Below, piece by piece: positions 31,446 through 41,144 of a stretch of DNA of 64,000 bases. Made by a program: the position numbers and the translations under genes. Every line of letters starts with the position of its first letter. Positions within the stretch are counted from its first letter, which is position 1. This stretch comes from Catonia carolina. Lineage: Eukaryota > Arthropoda > Insecta > Hemiptera > Achilidae. The DNA lies in assembly GCA_035578175.1 (NCBI GenBank), contig JAQMRL010000001.1, forward strand, positions 436,702,639-436,766,638. Reading direction: 5' to 3'. The notes beneath the pieces were generated by a model, which was not told the origin of the DNA, ran no database searches, and saw only the letters and a list, made by a program, of their open reading frames with translations.

Positions 31446-32781
31446 ACGGGTGAGGCAGTGAATCGAGCGATTATGAAAACTCCATGAGGAAGTTAAAAAA
31501 TATAGTTTAATTAATTTAGAATATACCAAGAAGTAATACTTACATATTTACAATTTTTTATAAATTACTTGAAAATCATATCATAAAGATGTCTTCCAGT
31601 TTGTCGCACACATTCCTGAACTCGTGCACGAAGGTTATTCATCACATTTCGTAATGTGGCTGTAGGAGTTCGTGCCACTTCTTCACGTATCCGTTCTTTA
31701 AGTTCCTGTACCTGTCAAGGTGGTGGAGATTGAAAAACACGTGATTTTAAGTGTCCCCATAGAAAGTAATCACATGCAGAGAGATCTGATGATCTGGCTG
31801 GCCATGAAATGTCTCCGTTCTTAGAAATGACCTGATTGGGAAACAAGCGTCGCAAAACATTAATTGAAGCCCTGGATGTGTGACAGGTAGCACCGTCTTG
31901 TTGAAAAAAACATGTTTTGGCAAGCCGGATTACGAACTAATTCCGGTTGAAGACAGTTTTCCAACATGTTAACATAGCGCTGTGTATTCACTGTAACTAT
32001 ACATTTATTGTCATCCTCAAAAAAATATGGTCCTATGATATTGGTGGCCTGTGTTGATATTGCACACCAAACTGTCAATTTAATACTGTGAAGCGGCTTT
32101 TCGTGTATTTTTTGTGGATTTTCGCGCGAACAATATCTAAAATTCTGCTTATTCACGAAACTCGAAAGATGGAAGAGAGCTTCATCACTCATCCAAAGAT
32201 TGTTGAGAAGATCTGCGTTGTCATTCATCATGTCCAATAATCGATTACAAAAAGCAAGTCAGGATGCATGATCAACATTATTCAAAGCATGCACTAACTG
32301 AATTTTAAACGGATGGAACTGTAGATCTTTGTGTAAAATCCTCCTCACACTGCGATTAGAAATGCCAAGTGATATTGCATGCCGTCGAGCTGAATGTGTA
32401 GGACTTCTTAACACAGCCGCCAGCACCTTGTCAACGTTTTCTGGTGTACGGACACTTTTTATGCTTCTAGTTTGTGTCTTCAGTGTTGAACCTGTTTCTT
32501 CAAAGTTTTTAACCTATATTTTTATTGCATGGGCTGAAGGTATCGAATCATTACGCGGAATATTGAAATAATTACGAAATGCGCACTGCGCGAACACGTA
32601 ACTATCATTATTTTTATAATACGCTTTAACAGCGTATGCTCGTTGTGCACCACTCCACGACTCCATTGAAACTAAATGGTAAAACAGACCCTTCAAGATG
32701 GCGGTAGTCTCATTCTCCTAGCCACACTACAGGAGACTGTATACAGTGTTGCCAAATCGCCCGATTCACTGCCTCACCCAT
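31446..32781 (-). mobile_element. DUF4817-type transposon, full length but dead
   Basis: TA at 31444-31445 and 32782-32783. Inverted ends ACGGGTGAGGCAGTGAATCG (left) and ATGGGTGAGGCAGTGAATCG (right, minus strand). At 1,336 bp it is full length for the group and the only full-length copy here with both ends. Confidence 0.92.
31565..32666 (-). pseudogene. DUF4817-type DDE transposase with stops and a frameshift
   Basis: Starts at an ATG at 32666 (MESWSGAQRAYAVKAYYKNN). The DNA-binding part VKNFEETGSTLKT follows a stop. Then come RSVRRILHKDLQFHPFKIQL, the first catalytic block MSDEALFHLSSFVN (LF in place of the usual HF), KLTVWCAIS, a frameshift at the second block (QQDGATCHT), and SACDYFLWGHLKSRVF with the third. 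A stop interrupts the end, then VQELKERIREEVA and RHLYDMIFK. The order and length are complete. Confidence 0.9.
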
Positions 32782-32783
32782 TA

Positions 32784-33069
32784 TAAGTAAGATGAATGCT
32801 GTTTTGGTAATTTTAAAGTAATTGCTTACGTAAAAAATTGAAATTATTTTTCATCTACCTCTTATTTCTGTACCAATACTGTATAAGAACAAAATATTGG
32901 TATTCACTGTAAATATTCTAGTCATACAAAGTATTATTTTATGCAAGGAATTTATCAAATTAAGGCCGCAATCTTAAAAAAAAACATTTTTTACGAGAGC
33001 GCACCTTGCACACTATTCTGCTCTTGAGATACTTTGTTTACATACAGGCCAATCACTAAAAACATTGTT
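32784..33069. other. Intron, nothing recognised
   Basis: A+T rich, no frame or element. Confidence 0.5.
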
Positions 33070-33315
33070 TAAATTCAGGGGAGGCCTCCGAGCCAGCCCA
33101 GTCAGTCAGCTGGTAGAAAGTCGCTATTATTTGTTAAGTAACACCGGTTGCAAAAGCACTTGGTATGGTGGCCAGCTGACAGACATCTATGAACAAACTC
33201 TACTGAGAGTCTCTGTTCAAACTCATGCCTAATTCATTTCAGAAAAGCAGCGATCAAATTGGGTAGTTGTCAATAGTGTACAGTTCCCGATAACAAATAA
33301 AAGCTAAAAAAAAAA
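33070..33315 (+). repeat. Interspersed repeat, family 4 (SINE-like)
   Basis: Contains CCCAGTCAGTCAGCTGG, TCGCTATTATTTGTTAAGTA, TCAAACTCATGCC and ATTGGGTAGTTGTCAA, all found inverted at 63475-63700 and in part at 22270-22330, 23215-23270 and 23815-23925. It ends in an A run. Size and tail suggest a SINE or a LINE 3' end. Confidence 0.6.
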
Positions 33316-33425
33316 TTCAGGGTGCCTGAAAATGTGTATTTCCAGTAAAAAATCAAGAAAACAATAATTTCCTTCCCTATACATTCATATACGGCAAGAG
33401 AAAGTAAAAAATGAAGTAAAAATGG
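33316..33425 (-). repeat. Fragment of repeat family A
   Basis: The last 70 bases (CCTTCCCTATACATTCATAT and GGCAAGAGAAAGT) match the 5' end of family A, read on the minus strand. Confidence 0.6.
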
Positions 33426-33489
33426 CACTTTATTCTAATTAGGTCTTTAAATGACATTACTTTAATTACCATAAACTATATAACACTTT

Positions 33490-33645
33490 GATTGGCTGGC
33501 TCGTTGGCGTAGTGGTTAGCGCAACTGGCTTCTATGTCGGGGTCCCAGGTTCAATTACGGATCAGGTCTGGCATTTTTTCATAATCAACATTCGCCATTG
33601 TCTGCATTAGCAGGAATTGCAAAACAGTCAGACGTAAAAAAAATT
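33490..33645 (+). mobile_element. SINE with family 1 body and a different tRNA-like head
   Basis: The head GTTGGCGTAGTGGTTAGCGC (box A) and GGTTCAATTAC (box B) differ from other family 1 copies, while the body (GTCTGCATTAGCAGGAATTG and CAGTCAGACGT) is the same. The tail is a run of A. Confidence 0.7.
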
Positions 33646-33675
33646 GTTATATTAATTTAAAAAATATTTTCCTTG

Positions 33676-33860
33676 GCCACCTTCATGGTATAGTGGTAAC
33701 GTACTAGATTACAAAGAGGAACCATACTATATTTCCTGGATTTAAATCTGAAAATTATAACATGTTTAAATATGGCTCATTGGTGTGGAGTTCAGAAGAA
33801 CTGGCTTCTATGCCTAATCCATTTTCTTGATTAGGTCTGGAAATTATTTGCCTTTCTATC
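33676..33860 (+). repeat. Two tRNA-like SINE heads in tandem
   Basis: 33679-33756 has a TATAGTGGTAACG box A and GGATTTAAATC box B; 33774-33845 has a degraded GGCTCATTGGTGTGGAG head. Each ends in TCTGGAAATTAT/TCTGAAAATTAT-type sequence, also seen after the head at 63727-63830. Confidence 0.45.
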
Positions 33861-34471
33861 ACATCATATTATTACCTACATGTTTCTACACTTTTCTTTA
33901 ATTAGTTTAATAATGGTGATTTTCTGTGCTGATATTTTATGAAATTAGATCATATAAGCATTAATTTTCAATGAAGTAATTATTAAACTATGTATGTTCA
34001 TATCGTAAAAGATGGGTGTCATGCAATATCATATGTAGTTCATACAAACATTTCCATTTTAATATAACTACATCATGAAAGAATTAACAAACCAACATTA
34101 TATAACACAGCAGATAAAATTAGCCCTACATTATAATGTTATGCGTTTAGCTATTCTGTCAATTGATTTTACATACTGTACCTATGTATTTAAATACTAT
34201 TTCAGTTAGAATTGATATTTAAAAAAAAATATTTCATTTATGGCTTACATCTTACAGTTGAACAGATCGGCAATACTAAGATGAATAAACTTTTACGAGG
34301 CTTATATTTTATTAACCATCATTTCTATTTTTTTAATTTTTTCATGTTCAGGAACTCTTTTTAGCAATATATAAAAATGTTTCTATGCGTAAATACTTTA
34401 CGTGGTTTCATTTAATTTATTATAGTGCATTACGTTTATTAAATAACCACTATACTTGTAGATAAAGTGTA
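33861..34471. other. Intron, nothing recognised
   Basis: A+T-rich; no coding or repeat border seen. Confidence 0.5.
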
Positions 34472-34537
34472 TACGAGATGTGGCTATTAAATAACAAGAC
34501 TGACGTTGTAAAACATTTTATTTTTATTTACAAATAA

Positions 34538-35138
34538 TCACTTATTGTCACCTTCAATATACACTCCTTCTCTATCCCTAAAACGCTCCATGCGAATTTT
34601 CCATTGTTGAAAACAGTGCTGGAAGTTATCTTCTGTCAGCTCCTTCAGGACACATGCCGCTTTCTCTTTTACAGCTTCCACAGACTCAAATCTTGTCCCT
34701 TTTAATGCAGAATTCACCTTAGGGAACAGGTAGAAGTCACATGGTGCAAGATCTGTTAAATAAGGTGGATGTTCTAACACTGAGGTGCTGTCCTTGGCTA
34801 GGAACCTCTTGACAGATAACGCGGAATGAACTGGCGTATTGTCTTGGTGGAGAACCCATGATTTGTCCTTCCACATTTTGGGGTGTTTTTTCCTTACTCT
34901 TTGACATAGTTTAGAAAGTACCTCAAGGTAGTAATATTGATTAATTGTTTGACCTTCAGGAACCCAGTGAAGGTACACAATCCCATGGATATAAAAAAAA
35001 CAATCATCATTCCTTTAAATTTTGACTTGCTCATTCGAGCTTTTTTTGCTCTTGGTGAAGTTTGGCTCTTCCAGTGCATGGATTGGTGCTTTGTTTCCGA
35101 ATCATAAGTAAAAAACCACGTTTCATCACATGTTATTA
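34538..35138 (-). pseudogene. Mariner transposase, catalytic half
   Basis: The minus strand begins abruptly at the chimera junction with ITCDETWFFTYDSETK (first aspartate), then WKSQTSPRAKKARMSKSK, a short damaged stretch, and VYLHWVPEGQTINQYYYLEV. Then come WVLHQDNTPVHSALSVKRFL with the second aspartate and LTDLAPCDFYLFPKV with the third. It ends at a normal position (YIEGDNK, stop 34538-34540). The N-terminal DNA-binding half is absent. Confidence 0.85.
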
Positions 35139-35143
35139 TCTTT

Positions 35144-35337
35144 TACCTGTTCCCTAAGGTGAAATCTGCATTAAAAGGGACAAGATTTGAGTCTGTGGAA
35201 GCTGTAAAAGAGAACGTGGTACGTGTTCTAAAGGAGTTGATAGAAGATGACTTCCAGCACTGTTTCCAACCATGGAAAATTAGCATGGAGCTTTGTAGGG
35301 ATAGAGAAGGAGTGTATATTGAAGGTGACAATAAGTG
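35144..35337 (+). pseudogene. Mariner transposase C-terminal tail, inverted copy
   Basis: The plus strand reads LFPKVKSALKGTRFESVEAV, a KEN-VRVLKEL stretch, DDFQHCFQPWKISMEL and GVYIEGDNK then stop. It is the same region as the end of the minus-strand copy with about one change in eight bases. It begins exactly at the junction. Confidence 0.85.
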
Positions 35338-35473
35338 ATTATGTATAAAATTAAAAATAAATTTTTTACGTCAGTCTCGTTATTTAATAGCCACACCTCA
35401 TATACAAGGTATTTAGCTGGTTTTACATCTGACCGCGAAGAGTGATACATGAAAATAGGTTGTGTAAAAATAA

Positions 35474-36400
35474 AAAAATCTGGTGTGAAACACTCACACA
35501 ACTTTCTCTTGCCAATGCAAAAATTTACAATAAACCTAACATTATTAATAAAACATTAGAAATAAACAAAAAACTAACTTTAATAACATAACTTAATTTT
35601 AAAAATGAGTGAAAGACGCAAACTGAAAATCAACCTCAGTTTAGCTTAAAAATACAAAAAAATCACTCTTTCACGCTAAACTAAAAATGCGCTAAATAAA
35701 AGTTGTAGATCTTTTAATTTTCTATAAATTTGATTATATACACTTTTGTTGTAAAATGGATACTAAGGCCGAAATCTTAAAAAAATACATTTTTCACACG
35801 TTTTCATGAGAAAAAAAACAGAAAATCACTAATTGCCGCTAAACTAAGCGTTATACAAAAAAAATTTTGAAATAAAAGTTGTAGGACTTTAAATTCTCTA
35901 CAAATTTTATTATATACATTTTTGCGCTGAAATGCATATTAAAGCCGCAATTTTAAAAAAAACCAATTCTTTTACGCGAAAACAGCCTCACCAAGAATTT
36001 CAGAAAACATGGCGCCTACCCTATCTTGTAGAGCATAAAAAATGTAGTAAATCAGGCGATTTAAAAAAAAATCGTAGGACCAGTCTTTGAGAAAATCGCA
36101 AAAAAGTGAAAAATTATACGAATAAACTACTACTTCCAGTTGACCGATTTTGATGAAAATGTTTGTGTCTGGTCCGGTAGTGGTATCTAACTTAAGTTTC
36201 AAGTTTCAAGTTCGTACGATGTTCCGTTCTTGAGATATTTTATAGACACACACACACACAGACAGACCAATCGCTAAAAACATGTTTTTTTGGGTTCAGG
36301 AGGTCTGAAAATGTGTAGATCCAGTGAAAACTCGATTTTGAAAAATTGACATGAAAACAATACTTTCCTTCCTATATATTCATATAGGCAAGAGAAAGTA
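35474..36400 (-). mobile_element. Repeat family A, minus-oriented copy
   Basis: Ends: CAACTTTCTCTTGCCAATGC near the left and GGCAAGAGAAAGTAAAAA at the right, giving a short inverted terminal sequence ACTTTCTCTTGCC. Noncoding. See 37180-38113 for the plus-oriented reference copy. Confidence 0.8.
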
Positions 36401-36477
36401 AAAATTCACCAGGAATCAAACGTGGGGCATACACATTATGAAAAACCATTATGTATTATAATATTTATCATATTTAA

Positions 36478-36873
36478 ATGCCCAAAACGGGCAGGTGGAG
36501 TGTTATTTTAATTGCACTCTATCTGTTTGGTCCAGGGCTAAAAAAATAGTTCTGTTTCTTATCACATAGTCAGCCACTTATATGACTGAACTATTTAAGA
36601 ACAGAAGAGGTAGAGGTGTAAAAGACACTAGTCAGAGTTATTTCCTCTGAGAGTAATGAATTTCACTATGCAGCCAGACCCTGTGGTGAATGAAGTGAAG
36701 GTGTCATTTGCAGGGTGGAAAGTGAGTGCTTTTCGGAGGGCCTGGCATGCTGATAAGCATACACTTTCAACTCAGTGAGGAAGGCAATGGTAAACCACCT
36801 TACTGCTCGTTTTTACTTAGTAAAACCTCTAGAGGTTCAAACCAGCCTTTCGGCTGTTGACCTAAACAACAAC
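36478..36873 (+). mobile_element. SINE family 3 copy with target duplication
   Basis: Duplication ATCATATTTAA at 36467-36477 and 36874-36884. Full unit from GCCCAAAACGGGCAGG to CCTAAACAACAAC. It ends only about 20 bases downstream of the donor site of the first visible receptor exon. Confidence 0.87.
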
Positions 36874-36905
36874 ATCATATTTAACAACATAGAATAATTA
36901 CTGAC

Positions 36906-37062
36906 CAACAGTTAATGAAAATAAATCGGATCTGTCCAAAATAAGTGCTACATGATTCCAATTAAATTGTCGAAATATACTTGAAAACACTAACTTCAGT
37001 CTGCATTGACAATAAGACATCCTTGTTAATGTTGGATATTCACTTTTATCTTTAAACATCAC
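36906..37062 (-). CDS. Receptor guanylate cyclase exon, first visible (ANF-receptor domain)
   Basis: Starts in phase 0 (acceptor GTTTCAG) and ends in phase 1 (donor GTCAGT). It encodes VMFKDKSEYPTLTRMSYCQC, RLKLVFSSIFRQFNWNHVAL and ILDRSDLFSLTV. The F.DK.EYPTLTR motif followed by ...F..F.W..VALI is the well known ligand-domain segment of natriuretic-peptide-receptor cyclases. About 100-150 residues of ectodomain plus a signal peptide should precede it. I found no matching exon to the right. Confidence 0.92.
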
Positions 37063-37179
37063 CTGAAACAAAAATAACAAAAAATTCTGTAAATATCTGT
37101 ACGAAAGACAAATTTTTGACATATTGTATGGTACAAACCCAGAGAGAGATGGTCAACTTCAGTTCAGATGTAAATTTTT

Positions 37180-38113
37180 ACTTTCTCTTGCCTACATGAA
37201 TATATAGGAAGGAAAGTATTGTTTTCATGTCGATTTTTCGAAATCGAGTTTTCACCGGATCTATACGTTTTCAGACCCCCTGAACCCAAAAAACATGTTT
37301 TTAGCGATTGGTCTGTGTGTGTGTGTGTGAACAGAATATCTCAAGAACGGAACATCGTACGAACTTGAAACTTGAAACTTAAGTTACATACCACTACCGG
37401 ACGCGACACGAACATTTTCATCAAAATCGGTCAACCGGAAGTAGTAGTTTATTCGTATAATTTTTCAGTTTTTTGCGATTTTCTCAAAAACTGGTCCTAC
37501 GATTTTTTTTAAAATCGCCTATTTTACTCAATTTTTTATTCTCTACAAGATAGGGTAGGCGCCATGTTTGCTGAAATTCTCGGTGAGGCTGTTTTCACGT
37601 AAAAACGTTGTTTTTTTAAGATTACGGCTTTAATATAAATTTCAGCGCAAAAACTTATATAATAAAAGTTGTAGAGAATTTAAAAACCTACAACTTCTGT
37701 TTCAAGCATTTTTTTGTATAACGCTTAGTTTAGCGGTAATTTGCGATTTTCTGTTTTTTTCTCACGAAAACGTGAGAAAAATCGATTTTTTTAACATTTC
37801 GGTCTTAGTATGCATTTTACGACAAAAGTGTATAAATATAATAAAAGTTATAGAAAATTAAAAGATCTACAACTTTTGTTTAGAGCATTTTTCTCTACAG
37901 AGCCTAGTTTAGCGTGAAAGCGTGATTTTCCGTATTTTTAAGCCAAACTGAGTTCGATTGTCATTTTGCGTCATTCACTCGTGATTAAAATAAGGTTATG
38001 TTTTTGAGGTTAGTTTTTGTTTATTTCTAATATTTTATTAATAATGTTAGGTATATTATTAATCATTTGCATTGGCAAGAGAAAGTTGTGTGAGTGTTTT
38101 ACACCAGATTTTT
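37180..38113 (+). mobile_element. Repeat family A, reference copy
   Basis: Begins ACTTTCTCTTGCCTACATGA and closes GGCAAGAGAAAGTTGTGTGA followed by CACCAGATTTTT. Internally two diverged tandem units of about 165 bp (about 37600-37760 and 37765-37930) share ACAACTT(C/T)TGTTT and CTTAGTTTAGCG / CCTAGTTTAGCG blocks. A short GT run lies near 37314. No frame. Copies also at 35474-36400, 54288-55280 and 57374-59197. Confidence 0.82.
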
Positions 38114-38184
38114 ATTAATACATTTTAGTAAGGAAACCATTCAAATTTTGACCATTTGCTCCTAAAGGATACGAAAAGGTTAAC

Positions 38185-38950
38185 TATAGATACTGAAGTC
38201 ACGAGTTTGCCTTTTGCGTTTGTGTGGGCTGTGATGAAGGGAAATTATATATTTACAGTGCTGCCAACCTCAACAGTAAGACACTACTCGTACATTTCAC
38301 TACCATTAAGTTTCTACTAACATTTTGTAAGCTGTGGTTTATTTCGAGAAAATGTTTTCTTCATAAATCTTATAAGAAATAAATATGACCTGTAATATTG
38401 CCTATAAGTAGCTTAATTAAATGACTAGAAATATTTGATTTACTGTAATTACAAATGAATCGCCTTCTTTACTACTGCTGTCACCGGAGTTTTCATTATC
38501 AGTCTCTCTAGTTTCTACCTAACGGTTTTTTTTTTACCAGCTGTCAACAAAAATTGAAGAATAGTTTCTTCACGTCCTTAATTTCCTTCATTATTTTTCA
38601 AATTGTGAAAAGAGAAACATCACAGTAGTTAGCCGCTCGCTCTCGGCTTTTGTTAAGAGGCACGAATTGGCATTTTTGTTTAGCTTCAACTTCATAGCAT
38701 ATTATTACATTTCATATTAGATTTCGTTCAACACTGTGAATAGTTTGACTACGTTTTCGAGAAACCGACATATCTGTAACTAACAGTTAACCTACAAAAG
38801 GTTCCGCGATATACTATATATGGTCTGGGTATGGTATAAGTTGTTAAGTTTGTAGTACTGAAATCAAAGTGGTCGGGCATGTGCACTGATGCTTTTCCCC
38901 CTTTACCCCTCGCTGCAAACAAGGGCAAACTCAAGACTCAAGTGACTATA
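38185..38950 (-). mobile_element. Non-autonomous DNA transposon, family B (copy 2)
   Basis: Same ends as 12761-13527 (TATAGATACTGAAGTCACGA at left). The transposase start at about 38765 (MSVSRKRSQTIHSVERNLI) has a stop soon after, but the following NKSRERAANYCDVSLFTI is in the same frame. Several more stops follow. Confidence 0.72.
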
Positions 38951-39097
38951 CCTGAAAGCTATAAATAGATAGTATCTTCATTCAAAAATAAATCTTTATA
39001 ATGCATCCTGCAGTTTTAAATATTTCTATTTCATATAATGAATTAATACAATAATTTCACTAACCTTCTTTTTAAACTGCGTCACCTTTATTTCAAT

Positions 39098-39146
39098 TTT
39101 CACTTACACGTGTTTCGGTGGATCCACCATCATCAGAGTAAATAAC
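39098..39146 (-). ncRNA. Hammerhead-ribozyme-like motif, minus strand
   Basis: On the minus strand: stem I side TTTACT, core CTGATGA, an extra T, stem II GGTGGATCCACC, core GAAA, palindromic stem III CACGTG, TA, and the other stem I side AGTG. The order and invariant core match a hammerhead ribozyme. Stem III is only a 3 bp palindrome without loop, as in the dimer-acting hammerheads described for Penelope-like elements. Activity is not shown. Confidence 0.5.
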
Positions 39147-39260
39147 ATATAATTGAAACTAAAAACATTATTTATTAAAAATCTATAGAAGATGATACAT
39201 CTTCAGTCACTTGTATAAAACTTTTTAATAAATAATGTTTTTAGTTTCAATTATATGTTA

Positions 39261-39304
39261 TTTACTCTGATGATGGTGGATCCACCGAAACACGTGTAAG
39301 TGAA
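39261..39304 (+). ncRNA. Hammerhead-ribozyme-like motif, plus strand
   Basis: Stem I 39261-39266 (TTTACT) pairs with 39299-39304 (AGTGAA) over six base pairs including one G-U. The core CTGATGA is at 39267-39273, stem II GGTGGATCCACC at 39275-39286, GAAA at 39287-39290, stem III CACGTG at 39291-39296. The predicted cut is after base 39298. The single extra T before stem II is a deviation from the textbook core. Confidence 0.5.
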
Positions 39305-39390
39305 AATTGAAATAAAGGTGATGCAGTTTAAAAAGAAGGTTAGTGAAATTATTGTATTAATTCATTATATGAAATAGAAATAGATAGTAT

Positions 39391-39710
39391 TTCTGAAATT
39401 GTCAAAAGAGCTGTAATTTTGTAAATCAACTATTAATTTTAATTTAATATCTGCATTCTTCTTAATGTTTAATTTTACTTTTTATGTAGGGTATATTTAT
39501 TTTTACTGACAAGTTTTTTTTCAACATATCAAGATCAGAGTATAAAATATACTTTCAAATTGAAACAAATAATTAAATTTTTTTCAGAACATGTGTTGTG
39601 GGTAAGGCTGCAGGTGATTTCCAATGAATTAATAAATACAATTTGAAAAAGATACAATTTGCAGTTTTATTTCACTGAACACATACACATGATCACAAAT
39701 GAAGAAACAT
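39391..39710. other. A+T-rich, nothing recognised
   Basis: No frame or repeat border seen. Confidence 0.5.
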
Positions 39711-39884
39711 AAATATGTGTAAAGTTAAACCAACAATGTGGAACGGCAAGTACAATGAACTGTATCTTGGACAAGAATATATTTTTTTTTGTTTTTGTTT
39801 AAAAAAAAAAAAAAAAATTCTTGTCCAAGATACAGTTCAGTGTACTTGCCGTTCCACATTGTTGGTTTAACTTTACACATATTT
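39711..39884. repeat. Hairpin-forming inverted repeat
   Basis: Arms of about 68 bp (39711-39780, 39817-39884) are nearly perfect inverted copies around a T/A homopolymer centre. Part of the arm (ATCTTGGACAAGAATA) recurs once more at 39898-39913. No ends or duplication recognised. Confidence 0.75.
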
Positions 39885-40016
39885 ATGTGTAAATATTTAT
39901 CTTGGACAAGAATAAGAGCACAGGGGGTTTTTACCCCGGTTTTTATACTTACGCATCCATATCAATAAGCAGTTGTTTACAACAACACGTTGTTATTTAC
40001 AACATTAATTATCTTT

Positions 40017-40410
40017 GTTGTTGTTTAGGTCATCAGCCGAAAGGCTGGTTTGAACCTGTAGAGGTTTTACTAAGTAAAACGAGGAGTGAGGTGGTTTACC
40101 ATTGTCTTCCTCACTGAGTGGGAAAGTACGCTTATCAGCATGCCGGGCCTTCTGAAAAGCACATATTTTCCACTCTGCAAATGACACCTTCACTTCATTC
40201 ACCACAGGGTCTGGCTGTATAATGAAATTCATTACTTTCAGAGGAGATAACTCTGATTAGTGTCTTTTACACCTCTACCTCTTCTGTTCTTAAATGATTC
40301 AGTCATTTAATTGGCTGACCGTGTGTTAAGAAACAGAACTATTTATTTTAGCCCTGCAATGAACAGATTGAGTGTAAAAATTTGACACTCCACCTGTCTG
40401 TTATGGGCAG
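40017..40410 (-). mobile_element. SINE family 3 copy with target duplication
   Basis: Perfect 11 bp duplication TAATTATCTTT at 40006-40016 and 40411-40421. Confidence 0.88.
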
Positions 40411-40436
40411 TAATTATCTTTAATGTATTCTTAATA

Positions 40437-41096
40437 CAGTGGGAAGTCGATTATCCAGACCAATTGGGGATTTGATTGTCCGGTAACAGATTTTCCGAAC
40501 TTATTTTACATTATAGAAGCTAGAACTAAAAATTGTGCTATAATACGTACACGACACTATTGTACTTAATTGTAAATTAATTTTTATTAAACACACAAAT
40601 TTAAAAACACATATATGTTATGTACTCATACAATTCACTATATCGTACTTTACAAAATAAATGAACATGTAGTACTACTATAAGTTAAAAACACTAAAAA
40701 TCATAATTATGTACAGTATAAATGTGTTACACAAAATTAGTTTTTAAAACAATCTGAAATATTCCTTTGTTTAAGGGAAGCAACTCTCTTGCTAGCAGCC
40801 AAATCTCGAAGTAGTTTTAAAATTAAAACTGTTGCGGCATCACATTCTGGTTGTCGTTCCAGCCATTTTATTCCATTTTCTGCGTATTAAACAAATCATT
40901 TATACATTATCACATATGACGTTTTAATACGATAACGGTATTTTAAATTTGAATGTCTACGAAATTCAGAAATAAATTTGGTACAAACATAAATGTACAT
41001 AGTACATACATACAGTATTTTACAAATTTTTCTTGAAGGGCATCCGGATAACGGGTTGTCCGGTTGATAGATGTTCGGATAATCGACTTCTTACTG
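40437..41096. mobile_element. Pogo/Tigger-like miniature element
   Basis: TA at 40435-40436 and 41097-41098. Inverted ends CAGTGGGAAGTCGATTATCC and, on the minus strand, CAGTAAGAAGTCGATTATCC. The CAGT start and GATTATCC string resemble pogo/Tigger ends. No transposase frame. The other arm has the empty site (TTCTTAATAACTAAC on the minus strand near 44100). Confidence 0.8.
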
Positions 41097-41144
41097 TAAC
41101 TAACAAATTTAGTTTTTGGTTAATTTAATGAAATATTCCTTTAA

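Larger units (their letters stand above)
34474..35400. mobile_element. Fold-back mariner (two 3' ends joined)
   Basis: TA at 34472-34473 and 35401-35402. The outer ends read CGAGATGTGGCTATTAAATA and, on the minus strand, TGAGGTGTGGCTATTAAATA. The outer roughly 230 bases of each side are inverted copies of one mariner 3' end. They differ by many substitutions, so two different source copies were probably joined. The left side continues inward into more of the transposase; the right side does not. Confidence 0.88.
4406..37062 (-). other. Gene span: NPR-like receptor guanylate cyclase, eleven internal exons
   Basis: Eleven exons in descending order (36906-37062, 31222-31341, 28172-28281, 24740-24928, 18248-18383, 16369-16605, 12536-12620, 10788-10902, 8466-8573, 7315-7392, 4406-4582) join without a phase conflict into 504 codons. 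The product would be a single-pass plasma-membrane receptor that makes cyclic GMP from GTP on ligand binding. Visible parts are the distal ANF-receptor domain, the juxtamembrane stalk with two cysteines, a membrane span and the N-terminal lobe of the kinase homology domain. Introns run from about 1.1 to 6.4 kb and hold most of the transposons listed here. Signal peptide and first ANF-receptor exons are not found up to base 64000; the catalytic cyclase exons are left of base 1. Which insect orthologue this is cannot be decided from the sequence alone. Confidence 0.93.
38976..39377. mobile_element. Inverted retroelement with two intact hammerhead-like motifs
   Basis: A perfect 13 bp duplication AAATAGATAGTAT flanks it (38963-38975, 39378-39390). 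Arms of about 165-190 bp are inverted, meeting in a short centre. The left border is AAAATAAATCTTTATAATGC as at 14564. Each arm carries CTGATGA, GGTGGATCCACC and GAAA in the hammerhead order, one per strand. No coding frame. Long target duplications argue for target-primed insertion, not for a cut-and-paste transposase. Confidence 0.8.

Noticed and set aside
40005..40232. A repeated roughly 65-75 codon frame in SINE family 3 copies (also near 21700 and 42000)
   Set aside because: It is a shadow of the conserved repeat sequence on the minus strand, with no independent start or codon bias.
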